64,000 bases of DNA, from NCBI RefSeq assembly GCF_017301635.1, contig NZ_CP071091.1:711001-775000 (forward strand), written 5' to 3'. Of the stretch, positions 26,601-33,699 are shown one piece after another. Positions within the stretch are counted from its first letter, which is position 1, and every line of letters starts with the position of its first letter. Under the pieces are notes generated by a model. The model ran no database searches. It worked only from the letters and a program-made list of their open reading frames with translations, and was not told where the DNA came from. The stretch comes from Myxococcus landrumus. Its GTDB lineage: Bacteria; Myxococcota; Myxococcia; Myxococcales; Myxococcaceae. The position numbers were made by a program, and so were the translations under genes.

Positions 26601-27055
26601 CCAAGGCCCACCTGTGGCGCGTGCTGGTGCAGGAGACCTGGAACGACAAGCTCCAGTTCTTCATCAACTTCGGCTCGGGCAGTGGCCGCTACGGCAACAA
26701 GGGACAGACGGACTACTCGCTGGCGAACTACCTCGTCGCCAAGGCGGGCCTCGTCTACGGCGAGCTGCGGCCTGGGGTGCGGAGTGTGACCATCGACTGG
26801 CCGGTGTGGGTGGGCGCCGGCATCGTGGAGAACAACGCGGACTACCTGGAGCGCCTGCGCGCCATGGGCATCTGCGTCATCCACATCGAGGAAGGGGCGT
26901 ACTGGTTCGTCGAGGAGCTCCTGCGCGGTGGCTCCGCGGGCGAAGTGGTCATCGCCGACGACAGGACGTTCGAGACGTTGAACCTGCCTCGGTATGAACA
27001 GGCGGCGCCCAGGGTGGTTGGCCAGGACGCTGGCGGAACCCGCTATGCCATCTGA
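23600..27055 (+). CDS. Megasynthase subunit: degenerate ACP, four tandem ACPs, ketoreductase
   Basis: A 1151-residue protein starting at ATG 23600, overlapping the previous stop. Residues 1-80 are ACP-like but lack an attachment motif. Four ACPs follow, each with DLGIDTV where the residue normally carrying phosphopantetheine is Thr (about 186, 292, 389 and 501), not Ser. ACPs 1/3 and 2/4 are alike, so a two-ACP unit was duplicated. Pro/Ala-rich linkers separate them. The C-terminal 600 residues form a KR: a structural half, then VVVVSGGGRGVV for NADPH and SGSGRYGNKGQTDYSLAN with catalytic Tyr1039 and Asn1043. Tandem ACPs plus KR is the PfaA layout of polyunsaturated fatty acid synthases. No enoylreductase is present. 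Confidence 0.93.
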   Translation: MNIPTQAAVQQELVTALVEMTGYVPELFSPHVRLIDELGLTLDEVQGAVTSVEQKLRLPSRPSVDGATVSAIAEGLVKSQSPGVPVQMQVEMSLEQVLAFVDDRAARNDRPVLETILQETRGALARLDALGVVPVVAPVVGASSVAAPVATDVMKLLVGALVERTGYPAEMLEADLDLEADLGIDTVKQVEAFAMARVHLNVEKDENFRLRDHNTLNKMVKYLTGKAPATAPAPAPVVEVVQAREVAPASGAASTVEGVVEFLRAAMAAKTGYGLDILQPKLDLEVDLGIDTVTQVEVFAHARTTHGVARDDKFRVRHYNTLQKMAEYLVARAPAPVATSVPSVPAAKEGTGTDEVMKLLVGALVERTGYPAEMLEADLDLEADLGIDTVKQVEAFAMARVHLNVEKDENFRLRDHNTLNKMVKYLTGRAPAAALSVPATPAPVALVAARPMTPEVTEVSSGFSAQEVQAYLVTVLQGKTGYNIELIQPNLDLEVDLGIDTVTQLEAFAMAREKFGVARNEKFRVRNYNTLQKMSEYLVAHAQASKGPEQVPEQGSPGIEDVRRFIARCEASGDTASLRKLAEHLEGQLRAPVQAATPPSQFSGKRYEVHPVALEVQADVRTVAHLKGKTLGITTDSQGSYKTLAKLLEAAGARVVILSSEAGSQEGVSLDWSQPESVGQRLKQVQETQPLDGLILLHTASLAPKLMDQEVEAWSSTLNTFSLGLFQSGVAVYDRIHEIPGGGWFVVATAGGGFFGHTNAQGRIPLAGAAGGFVKCLRRERLNARCKVVDLDIQDSALWARQIWNELVCTDRDVEVGYSGGRRYVFRDIETSLTTAPVNIKPGSVVVVSGGGRGVVYPCAKLLAKVTGARVIITGRTVPPRGDEEWLKVPEADLPAYRMSFIKRHLAEHPGTTPVQARRVFDSDVANRRELHRNLEDCRKQGISLEYKVCDMTDVSAVRSLLAQVRRDYGRIDGIVHGATIEESKSLPMKSSDAFVRTLASKAHLWRVLVQETWNDKLQFFINFGSGSGRYGNKGQTDYSLANYLVAKAGLVYGELRPGVRSVTIDWPVWVGAGIVENNADYLERLRAMGICVIHIEEGAYWFVEELLRGGSAGEVVIADDRTFETLNLPRYEQAAPRVVGQDAGGTRYAI
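24056..24275 (+). repeat. 220-base exact repeat, copy 1 (ACP 1)
   Basis: This stretch encodes ACP 1 and is, by eye, identical base for base to 24665-24884 (ACP 3), 609 bases (203 codons) downstream. Identity ends sharply at both sides where the linkers begin. It indicates a very recent duplication or gene conversion within the gene. Confidence 0.9.
24665..24884 (+). repeat. 220-base exact repeat, copy 2 (ACP 3)
   Basis: Second copy of the sequence at 24056-24275. The intervening ACP 2 and the following ACP 4 are related to each other but have diverged, sharing a shorter near-identical block around their GIDTVTQ motifs. Confidence 0.9.
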
Positions 27056-29144
27056 CACAGGCGGGTCGCTCCCGCTGGTGGTCCTGTCGGGCCACCCCTA
27101 TGAGGTGGGCCGGCAGTACGGCTCCCTCATGCGGGAGGAGATTGCTCGCGCCGTCGCGGTCGAGGACGAGGCCATCCGGCCGATGCTCGAGCTGATTGGC
27201 ACGACGGAGCAGGCCATGCGGGGGCGGCTGGAGACGCTCGCGGCGCTCCTGCCCGAGGACATTCACGAAGAGGTGCGCGGCGTCGCGGAGGCGAGTGGCA
27301 TTCCGCGAGAGACCATCCTCTACCACACGCTGGTGTTGGACATCCTGTCGGGTGCCCCCATCGGCTGCTCGCAGTTCGCGGCCTTCGGGCGCGCGACGGT
27401 GGATGGGAAGGTCCTTCACGGACACAACCTGGATGTCCCCTACGCGTCGCTGGCGAAGTTCCTGCGGCCCATGTGCATCGTCTATCGGCTCGAAGGTCGC
27501 ATCCCCTTCGCGTCGGTCACCTTCTGGCCGGTGGCGTTGGGCGTGTGCTCGGGCATGAACGCGGAGGGGTTGAGCCTCGGGGTGAATGTTCCCGTCGCTC
27601 CGCTGGACCCGCGCACCTTCTATCCACTCACGTTCCAGAACCGCGAGGTCCTGTCGCGAGCGCGCACGCTCGACGAGGCGCGGGCGGTGCTGGAGGGGCT
27701 GCCTCGGGGCGGGAGCTGGAACCTCATGATGGCCCACCGCTCGGGCCAGTCGATGGTCTGGGAGCAGGTGGGGCCGCACTCGGGGCAGTACACGGCGCAT
27801 CCGGAGCAGGACTTCATCGTCTCCACCAATCATCTCCGGGTCGCGCACAAGGCGGCCCGAGGGCACGAGGCCGTGGCCCTGGAGATGTTGCAGGACATGC
27901 AGGAGGACTCCCTGCACCGGTACCGGCGGCTGGAGCAGCTCGTCCAAGGGCACTGGGGCGGCATCGGGATGGACACCGCGGTGGGCTTCTTGCGCGACTG
28001 CGGCGCGGAGGCGGGTGGGGCGGCGCCGTCGATGAAGACCCTCTGCCGGGCGGACAACGCCTTGAGCATGGTCTACGAGCCCGCGACGCTGACCCTGGAC
28101 TTCGCGGCGGGGAGCGTTCCGGCCGCGCTGGCTCCGCGTCGGCGAATCCAGCTCGCGCCATTGTTCCACGCCGCGCCCGCGCGGGTGCATGAGGAGGAGC
28201 GAGGCTCGTTCCCCATGCAGGGAATGGAGCGTGAGCGCGATTGCTGGGTGCGCATGTTCGCGCTCGATGAAGACGCGTACCTCCACGAGCACCTGGTGAA
28301 CGGCATCCCCGTGTTGCCGGGGGCCTCGGCCATCGAGTGGCTCGCCGAGGTCGCGGCGGTCTCGGGCGGAGACGTTGTCCGCGAGGTTCGCGACGTGTCG
28401 CTGGAGAAGTTCATCCGTGTCCGGCCCGAGCGTCCGACGCAGGCGTGTGTCCGCGCCGTGCGGACGCGGGAGGGCTTCGAGGTCTCCGCGTACTCGGACC
28501 TGTTGAACCCCAGGGGCGCGGTGCTGCGCTCGGAGGTGTTGCACTACCGCGCGGAGGTGCATCTGGGCGCGCGTCCTCCGCGAAAGGTTCCCAAGGGATT
28601 CGGTGAGGCCCGAGGCGTGGACGGAGAGCTGGACTTCAGCCGTTCCTATGTGAAGGACGCCTACTTCCACGTGGGGCCTCCGTTCCGCATCGTGGATTGG
28701 ATCAGCTACCCCAGTCCGACGGAGGCCATCGCGAGCCTGCACATCCCCGAGCCGACGTCCTATTTCACGTCGATTCCGTGGGCGCGCTTCTGGCTCAACC
28801 CGTTCGTCCTCGATGGCTGCTTCCAGCTCGCGGGGACGCTGGGCATCCTGCACAACCTCCGGGCCCCTGTTCCAAAGGGGGCACACCGGCTGGTGCTGGG
28901 CCGGACACCGAGGCCCGGTGAGCGACTGTGGTGCCTCGCGCGGCTCAACCGCGAGGTGGGCGAGCTCCTCTTCTACGACTTCACGCTCTGGGACGGGGAG
29001 GGGAACGTCTGCCTGGAGGCCCACGACTACTGCTCCATGAGCGTGGATGCCTATTCGCCGGAACAGAAGGCGTACCTGAGTACCGCCCTGGACCCGTCCG
29101 GGGTGCTCCATCCGAGAGTCTTTGAGAGGCGCGCCCATGGGTAG
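27045..29144 (+). CDS. C45/acyltransferase-like Ntn domain fused to a PKS dehydratase
   Basis: A 699-residue protein; ATG 27045 overlaps the end of the ACP-KR gene by 11 bases. Residues 1-360 or so match the C45 peptidase / isopenicillin-N acyltransferase type of Ntn hydrolase: GCSQFAAFGRATVDGKVLHGHNLD with Gly107-Cys108, where such enzymes self-cleave to free the Cys nucleophile, then CSGMNAEGLSLG and a later STNH. Residues 390-680 are a hot-dog dehydratase with HEHLVNGIPVLPG (catalytic His) and FVLDGCFQL (catalytic Asp, about 589). I infer that the first half releases the chain by hydrolysis or transfer to an amine and the second removes water after ketoreduction. This domain pair is not one I know from PUFA synthases. 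Confidence 0.85.
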   Translation: MPSDTGGSLPLVVLSGHPYEVGRQYGSLMREEIARAVAVEDEAIRPMLELIGTTEQAMRGRLETLAALLPEDIHEEVRGVAEASGIPRETILYHTLVLDILSGAPIGCSQFAAFGRATVDGKVLHGHNLDVPYASLAKFLRPMCIVYRLEGRIPFASVTFWPVALGVCSGMNAEGLSLGVNVPVAPLDPRTFYPLTFQNREVLSRARTLDEARAVLEGLPRGGSWNLMMAHRSGQSMVWEQVGPHSGQYTAHPEQDFIVSTNHLRVAHKAARGHEAVALEMLQDMQEDSLHRYRRLEQLVQGHWGGIGMDTAVGFLRDCGAEAGGAAPSMKTLCRADNALSMVYEPATLTLDFAAGSVPAALAPRRRIQLAPLFHAAPARVHEEERGSFPMQGMERERDCWVRMFALDEDAYLHEHLVNGIPVLPGASAIEWLAEVAAVSGGDVVREVRDVSLEKFIRVRPERPTQACVRAVRTREGFEVSAYSDLLNPRGAVLRSEVLHYRAEVHLGARPPRKVPKGFGEARGVDGELDFSRSYVKDAYFHVGPPFRIVDWISYPSPTEAIASLHIPEPTSYFTSIPWARFWLNPFVLDGCFQLAGTLGILHNLRAPVPKGAHRLVLGRTPRPGERLWCLARLNREVGELLFYDFTLWDGEGNVCLEAHDYCSMSVDAYSPEQKAYLSTALDPSGVLHPRVFERRAHG

Positions 29145-32001
29145 TCTTCGCCAGGAGCCCATCGCCATCATCGGGACGGGGTGTGTCCTGCCGGACGCGC
29201 CCGACGTGCCGACCTATTGGCGCAACCTCCAGTCCGGGCACGTGGCCGTGCGTCACCTGTCCGGCGCGCGCTGGGACTGGAGCCGCTACGGCAGCGACGA
29301 CCCGAACGCGGTGGACCGCACGTACTCCTTCCTCGGCGCGCCCGTCGACGGGATGCGCTTCGACTGGAAGAAGTTCAAGGTTCCGCCCATCGAGACCCGG
29401 CTGCTCCATTCCATGGAGATGATGGTGCTCGAGGCCTCCTTCCAGGCGATGACGAGCGCGGGCTATACCCCCGAGCGGACCTTCGCGAGAGATCGCGTCG
29501 CGGTGATTGCCGGCTCCAGTGGCATGGGGCGCAAGAGCAACGTGGGCTTCAACACGAAGTGGCGCCTCCCCGAGCTGCTGCGAGCCGCGCGGGCGGCGCC
29601 GGCGTGGAACCAGCTCACCGCGGCGCAGGCGGAGCAGGTCGCCCGGGAGCTCGAGGCGGAGCTCGTCCAGCAGCACATCGACCGCTCCGAGGATTGGGCC
29701 TTCTGGGGCTTCACGAGCCCGGTGCTGGGGCGTGTCTGCAGCCTGTTCGACCTGCACGGCCCGCACTTCTGCGTGGACGCACACGCCGCTTCGGGACTGG
29801 CCGCGCTGGAGACGGCGGTCCAGGGGTTGATGAGTGGTGAGTGGGACATGGCGCTGGTGGGCGCCGCCAGCCCCGCCTTGTCACCGATGGATTACGTGCT
29901 GCACGGCAAGCTGCGGCGGCTCTCGACGCGAGGCGTGTTTCCGCTCGATGCGAGGGCGGATGGCACCGCGCTGGGCGAGGGCGCGGTGATGATGTTGCTC
30001 AAGCCGCTGGAGGCCGCGCGCCGGGATGGCGACCCCATCCAGGCGGTGCTGCGTGGAGTTGCGGGCGTGAACCGGGGCGCGGGCCCGGCACTGACGGGAA
30101 CAGACCCGCGAGCCCATCATCACGCCGCGCGGGAGGCGCTGCGCCGAGCGGACGTGCCCGTCGACCGGGTCTCCTATCTGGAGACGGGCGCGACGGGTGT
30201 TCCCGCCTGGGATGGACACCTCGTCACGGGACTGGGGGGCGCGTATCGGGAGGCCCGCCGCGTGTCGCTGGGGGCCGTGGCGGAGTCGGTGGGAGACCTG
30301 CAGACCGCTTCGGGGCTCGCGGCGCTGCTCAAGGTCGTCCTGATGCTCCGCGAGCGCAGCCTGGTTCCACAGCGCTCCTTCCAGGCGTGGCACCCGGACC
30401 TCGTGCTGAAGGACACGCCGTTCGACGTCAGCGCTGGGAAGGACTGGCCCGCGCAGGGGCCTCGGTGTGCGGCCGTCCATGCCGCGGGTTTCGGCGGCGC
30501 CGCGTATCACGCGGTGGTGGAGGAGCACGTGCCGGAAGGACCTCGGCCCTCCGCCCTGAAGAGCACGCCGCGCGCCTCCGGGCATGAGCCCATCGCCATC
30601 GTGGGGTTCTCCTGCAAGTACCCCGGTGCCTCCACGCCCGAGGTCCTCTGGGAGAACAGCCTCCAGGGGCGCAGCGCGGTGACGGACATCCCCGAGTCGC
30701 GTTGGCCGGTGTCGCTCTATCACGACGCGACGAGAGCGCGGGGGAGCGGCCGGGACGCCTTCTTCCGGGTGTACACCCCCAAGGCGGGACAGGTTCCGGA
30801 TGCGCCGGTTCTTCCTCCGGAGTTCGGACTCCCGCCCAGCGCCGTGGCCGAGATGGACAGGTCGCAGCGCTGGACCTTGGAGGTCGCGAAGGCCGCGGTG
30901 GAGGATGCGGGCTATGGGGCGCGTCGAGCGCTTCCACCGGAGCGCACGGCGGTCATCGTCGCCACGTCGCCGGGAAACGACCAGGAGACCCAGGTCGAGA
31001 CGCGGCTGGCCTATCCCGAGCTCGCCAGTCTCTATCGCCAGGTGTTGGGCCGGGTGGGGATATCGGGCGACACGGCGGAGCGCTTCATCGCGGAGGCACG
31101 TCAGGCCTTCCATGGTGGGGAGCCTCCTGCCTCGTCTCATACGCTGCCCGGGTTCCTCAACAGTGCGCCCGCGACCCGGGTGGCGCGCATGCTGGATGCA
31201 CGGGGCCCCGCGTTCACGGTGGAGTCGGCGTGTGCCTCGACGCTCACGGCGCTGAGCCTGGCGGTCCAGGGGTTGCGTGACGGCCGCTGGGACGTGGCGG
31301 TGGTGGGCGGCGTCTGGTCGAGCATCACGGCCCCGTTCTGCGTGAGCATGTGTTTCGTCGAGACCATCTCCTCGAAAGGCGTGACCCGGCCGTTCACGCA
31401 AGAGTCGGATGGCTTCGTCCATGGCGAGGGCTGCGGCATCTTCGTGCTGAAGCGGCGCTCGGATGCGAAGCGGGACGGAGACCGGATTCACGCCGTGATT
31501 CAGGGCGTGGGCGGTTCGACGGATGGACGCGGCAAGTCCATCTTCGCGAGCCAGACACGAGGGCAGGAGCTGGCGATGCGTCGCGCGCTCCAGGACGGCG
31601 GCGTCGAGCCCGCGGACATCCAGTATGTCGAAGCCCACGGAAGCGGAATGCTGGAGGGAGACCTCCCCGAGGCGGAGGCCCTGCTGGGGGTCTATGGGCG
31701 GCCCGAGCAGCCCGTGACGATTGGCGCGCTCAAGCCGCTGATTGGCCATTCCTACATCGCGTCGGCGGGGGCGGGCGTCATCCGGACCGTGCTCGCGCTC
31801 CAGCACGGTGTCTTCCCATCGAGCTTCACCGGGTCCCCATTGAACCCGCGTCTGGTGGCCTGCGAGGGCCCCCTGGTCTTCCCGCGCGAGGCACGTCCCT
31901 GGCGGGTGGAAGACGGCCCTCGGCGCGCGGCTGTGAATGCGTATGGCTTTGGCGGAACCAACTACCACCTCATCCTCGAAGAGCACCGTGAATCCCCCTG
32001 A
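29137..32001 (+). CDS. Megasynthase subunit: fully degenerate KS0 - KS
   Basis: A 954-residue protein from ATG 29137, overlapping the preceding stop by 8 bases. The first KS-fold (1-460) has lost all three catalytic positions: DAHAAS has Ala217 at the Cys site, LETGATG replaces ECHGTG, and VGDLQTASG replaces the GH of the third motif. It must therefore be structural, like a chain-length factor. The second KS (470-950) keeps SACAST (Cys699), EAHGSG and LIGHSYIASAG. Such a KS/CLF pair sets chain length in PUFA synthases, though there the active KS comes first. There is no AT or ACP in this protein, so it must dock with other subunits. Confidence 0.92.
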   Translation: MGSLRQEPIAIIGTGCVLPDAPDVPTYWRNLQSGHVAVRHLSGARWDWSRYGSDDPNAVDRTYSFLGAPVDGMRFDWKKFKVPPIETRLLHSMEMMVLEASFQAMTSAGYTPERTFARDRVAVIAGSSGMGRKSNVGFNTKWRLPELLRAARAAPAWNQLTAAQAEQVARELEAELVQQHIDRSEDWAFWGFTSPVLGRVCSLFDLHGPHFCVDAHAASGLAALETAVQGLMSGEWDMALVGAASPALSPMDYVLHGKLRRLSTRGVFPLDARADGTALGEGAVMMLLKPLEAARRDGDPIQAVLRGVAGVNRGAGPALTGTDPRAHHHAAREALRRADVPVDRVSYLETGATGVPAWDGHLVTGLGGAYREARRVSLGAVAESVGDLQTASGLAALLKVVLMLRERSLVPQRSFQAWHPDLVLKDTPFDVSAGKDWPAQGPRCAAVHAAGFGGAAYHAVVEEHVPEGPRPSALKSTPRASGHEPIAIVGFSCKYPGASTPEVLWENSLQGRSAVTDIPESRWPVSLYHDATRARGSGRDAFFRVYTPKAGQVPDAPVLPPEFGLPPSAVAEMDRSQRWTLEVAKAAVEDAGYGARRALPPERTAVIVATSPGNDQETQVETRLAYPELASLYRQVLGRVGISGDTAERFIAEARQAFHGGEPPASSHTLPGFLNSAPATRVARMLDARGPAFTVESACASTLTALSLAVQGLRDGRWDVAVVGGVWSSITAPFCVSMCFVETISSKGVTRPFTQESDGFVHGEGCGIFVLKRRSDAKRDGDRIHAVIQGVGGSTDGRGKSIFASQTRGQELAMRRALQDGGVEPADIQYVEAHGSGMLEGDLPEAEALLGVYGRPEQPVTIGALKPLIGHSYIASAGAGVIRTVLALQHGVFPSSFTGSPLNPRLVACEGPLVFPREARPWRVEDGPRRAAVNAYGFGGTNYHLILEEHRESP

Positions 32002-32848
32002 CTTCAGCGTGGAGGTGGTGAAGGTCGGGCTGCCAGGAGGGCAGCGCATCACCGTGGCGGTGGTGCCGTTGTCCTCCGTGCGTCGAGCCTGGCCTCTCCA
32101 GCCGGATGGCCCCATCTCGCGAGTGCTGACCCCCGCGGAGATCGCCGCGAGCGGAATGCATGGCGTGCTCGAGCGGAGGCTGGCGCATCTGGCCGGACGT
32201 GTGGCGGCGAAGCTCGCGCTGCTCTCGCATCTGCGGGGGCAAGGGTACTTCCTGGAAGCCCGCGAGCTGGGCCTCACCCAGATGATGGCGGGGCCTCAGG
32301 AAGGGCGCCCCGTGGCTCAGCTTCCAATGGGTGTGCCGGCTTGTGATGTGTCGATTTCACATTCGCACGGGCTGGCGCTGGGGGTGGTGGCGAGTGGTGG
32401 TCGGGTGGGGGTGGACCTGGAGCGTGTGGCGCCTCGGTCCGCCGCGTTCCAGGAGGAAGCCTTCACGGACGTGGAGCGGGCGTGGCTGGAACAGCAGGCT
32501 CGGGTCGAGGGGCGGACGCTCGATGAGATGTCGAGCCTGGGGTGGTGCCTCAAGGAGGCGCTGGTGAAGTGCTCGGGCCAGGGGCTGCGCGCCGCGCTTC
32601 AACACGTGACCTTCGACGGCTGGACGGTGACGGGCGACCGGCACATCCACCTGGCTCCGCTGACGGAGGCGCCCGACGCGTTCGTCCGGCTCGTCCACCT
32701 GAATGTTCCAGGGGCCATGGACGCGGGCGTCACGGGACTGCTCGTGCTGGGGCAGGGGTACGCGCTGGCGGTCCTCCATGACGCGCGTGAGGACCATCCT
32801 TGGATGGTGGATGCGCGGCGGCCCGTGGTGAGGGAGGCCTCGCGATGA
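31988..32848 (+). CDS. 4'-phosphopantetheinyl transferase (Sfp/EntD-like)
   Basis: A 286-residue protein; GTG 31988 is the most sensible start, overlapping the KS gene by 14 bases, because earlier in-frame codons lie deep in that gene. Motifs are SISHSHGLALG, GVDLERV (Mg/CoA binding Asp and Glu) and WCLKEALVKCSG, the WxxKEA signature, all in the C-terminal two thirds. It transfers phosphopantetheine from CoA to carrier proteins, presumably the four ACPs at 23600. Those ACPs offer Thr rather than Ser, which makes a dedicated, possibly adapted transferase interesting. Placement inside the operon supports dedicated use. Confidence 0.9.
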   Translation: MNPPDFSVEVVKVGLPGGQRITVAVVPLSSVRRAWPLQPDGPISRVLTPAEIAASGMHGVLERRLAHLAGRVAAKLALLSHLRGQGYFLEARELGLTQMMAGPQEGRPVAQLPMGVPACDVSISHSHGLALGVVASGGRVGVDLERVAPRSAAFQEEAFTDVERAWLEQQARVEGRTLDEMSSLGWCLKEALVKCSGQGLRAALQHVTFDGWTVTGDRHIHLAPLTEAPDAFVRLVHLNVPGAMDAGVTGLLVLGQGYALAVLHDAREDHPWMVDARRPVVREASR

Positions 32849-33699
32849 CGCGGAACGGACCCTCGCTGGGGAACGTGGTGGCGTGTGACGGGAGCTGGCG
32901 CTTCGAGCGCGGCGTGGACCTGCGCTCGGACCCGTATCTGTTGGACCATGTCGTGGAGGGAAAGCCGGTGTTTCCCGCCGCGTACCTGGTGGGCTTGATG
33001 ACGCAGGCGGCGCACCGCGTGCTGCCACACCATCACGTGCTGGGGGTCCAGGACGTGAGCTTCGTGCAGGCGGCCCACTTCAAGGACACGCGCGCTCTCG
33101 AGTTCGCCGTCACGGCGGAGTGCTCGGACTCGCAGCACGTCTCCGTGGGCATCTCCTCGAGCATGGCGCCTCCTCGTGAGGGCTTCCCGCGCATCCACAG
33201 GACGCATGCGCGAGGGAACGTGCGAATGGGGGAGCGCGTCGCGCAGTCGGCGCGGTTCCCGTGCTTGGACTTCACTGGCGCGGCGGACTACGCGGAGCTG
33301 TACCGGCTGCCGCGAGAGATTCAGCACGGGCCCTCGTTCCTCGCGGGCCAGCGGTATCGGCAGCCCGCGCCCAAGCAGCTCCTCGCCACCGTCGCGCCTC
33401 CGGGGCGCTCGTCGCGAGGGTGGCGGTTGGAGGCGGATGAGCCGGGCTGGCCCGCGTCGTTGCTCAACGCCATCCTCCACGTGGGCTTCTCCCTGGGAGT
33501 GCTGGCCCGCGAGCGAACCGTCCTCCCGCTGGAGCTGGCCTCCGCGGAGCTGCACTCGATTCCCACCGGTGAGGTCCAGGTGTTCGCGCGGATGACGGGG
33601 GCCCGGGATGGAAGGCTGACCTTCCATGTCGTCTCCTGGGACACGGAGGGACGGTTGGTGGCGCTCTTCCACGGGTTCACCGTGCGGGAGGTTCCATGA
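32845..33699 (+). CDS. Stand-alone PKS-dehydratase-like hot-dog protein
   Basis: A 284-residue protein linked by ATGA overlaps to the transferase upstream and the KS0-KS gene downstream. Early HVVEGKPVFPAAYLVGLM matches the dehydratase HxxxGxxxxP motif, including the catalytic His at about 34. In the second half, where a DxxxQ/H aspartate is expected, the segment reads LLNAILH, so the acidic partner seems to be replaced by Asn; another residue could serve. The size fits one double-hot-dog domain. It may dehydrate or isomerise 3-hydroxyacyl-ACPs, or only shape the complex. The family call is good; activity is uncertain. Confidence 0.8.
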   Translation: MTRNGPSLGNVVACDGSWRFERGVDLRSDPYLLDHVVEGKPVFPAAYLVGLMTQAAHRVLPHHHVLGVQDVSFVQAAHFKDTRALEFAVTAECSDSQHVSVGISSSMAPPREGFPRIHRTHARGNVRMGERVAQSARFPCLDFTGAADYAELYRLPREIQHGPSFLAGQRYRQPAPKQLLATVAPPGRSSRGWRLEADEPGWPASLLNAILHVGFSLGVLARERTVLPLELASAELHSIPTGEVQVFARMTGARDGRLTFHVVSWDTEGRLVALFHGFTVREVP

